The translations under genes were made by a program, and so were the position numbers. The notes below the pieces were generated by a model that saw only the letters and a program-made list of their open reading frames with translations, made no database searches and was not told the origin of the DNA. Positions 63,946 through 64,000 of a DNA stretch of 64,000 nt are shown in pieces. The number at the start of each line of letters is the position of its first letter. Position 1 is the stretch's first letter. Source of the DNA: Jiella pacifica (GTDB taxonomy: Bacteria; Pseudomonadota; Alphaproteobacteria; Rhizobiales; Rhizobiaceae); assembly GCF_010500815.1 (NCBI RefSeq), contig NZ_JAAAMG010000016.1, positions 1 through 64,000 on the forward strand, in the 5' to 3' direction.

Positions 63946-64000
63946 ATGCCGACTCCCTTCCCCTCGCGCCAGGCGGCCCAGACGAGCTGGTCCGGCGCCG
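63946..64000 (+). CDS. start of a truncated gene (window edge)
   Basis: An ATG with GAGGAG 8-10 nt upstream opens a frame (MPTPFPSRQAAQTSWSGA) that runs to the window end. Only 18 codons are visible and the family cannot be identified. Confidence 0.45.
   Translation, partial: MPTPFPSRQAAQTSWSGA

Noticed and set aside
49725-64000. CRISPR array or classical restriction-modification genes in the accessory region
   Set aside because: No regularly spaced repeats and no methyltransferase-endonuclease pair; the one methyltransferase (52315-52929) is of the small-molecule type.

Overview
The window is GC-rich, gene-dense chromosomal DNA of an alphaproteobacterium, most likely a member of Hyphomicrobiales (Rhizobiales). 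The evidence is the conserved housekeeping order pyrB-pyrC'-plsY-dprA-topA-rnr-DUF983-NUDIX-rpmG, the imuA-imuB-dnaE2 cassette behind an alphaproteobacterial LexA box (GAAC-N7-GAAC), DUF2842 next to ctaA, and a DUF6105-type protein. The genus cannot be fixed from sequence alone. A 28-bp dif-like site at 41084-41111, with GGGNAGGG (KOPS-type) octamers pointing at it from both sides, suggests that the window spans the replication terminus.

Layout. 0.3-3.3 kb: surface-polysaccharide genes (nucleotide-sugar dehydrogenase, outer-membrane export lipoprotein, a BY-kinase-like ATPase without a P-loop). 3.4-7.9 kb: SDR with divergent HxlR regulator, DUF2842 protein, heme A synthase, a formaldehyde-activating-enzyme-like protein lacking the usual His, and a secreted dienelactone-hydrolase-like protein. 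7.9-9.4 kb: an AT-rich insert with a lipoprotein and a small protein. 9.4-16.3 kb: argC and the SOS mutasome imuA-imuB-dnaE2. 16.3-22.5 kb: sugar aminotransferase, agmatinase-type ureohydrolase, HSDL2-like SDR behind a palindromic operator, rpmG, MFS transporter, NUDIX hydrolase. 22.5-32.7 kb: DUF983, rnr, topA, a small unknown, dprA, plsY, an inactive-looking dihydroorotase and pyrB. 32.7-39.4 kb: aidB, two small membrane proteins, ruvX, an UPF0173 hydrolase, and gatC-GNAT-gatA. 39.4-49.2 kb: a hairpin repeat, mazG, the dif region, then a leftward run of MBL hydrolase, tatD, metG, holB, tmk, a PBP5-type carboxypeptidase and rlpA.

From the tRNA-Ser(UGA) at 49.7 kb to the window end the DNA is accessory. 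It holds a periplasmic thiol-redox set (CcmG-like, TlpA-like, CcdA), a methyltransferase, a cation transporter, a CYP152-type P450 peroxygenase, an lspA-cation efflux operon divergent from a CmtR-type metal sensor, a frameshifted rhodanese and a Met-rich multicopper oxidase. Together these look like a metal/copper and thiol stress island. It is followed by a four-gene large-serine-recombinase cassette whose genes overlap by 4 nt (small protein, DUF2924, recombinase, HTH protein), then a 724-aa protein of no recognised family. That protein is the best candidate here for undescribed biology.
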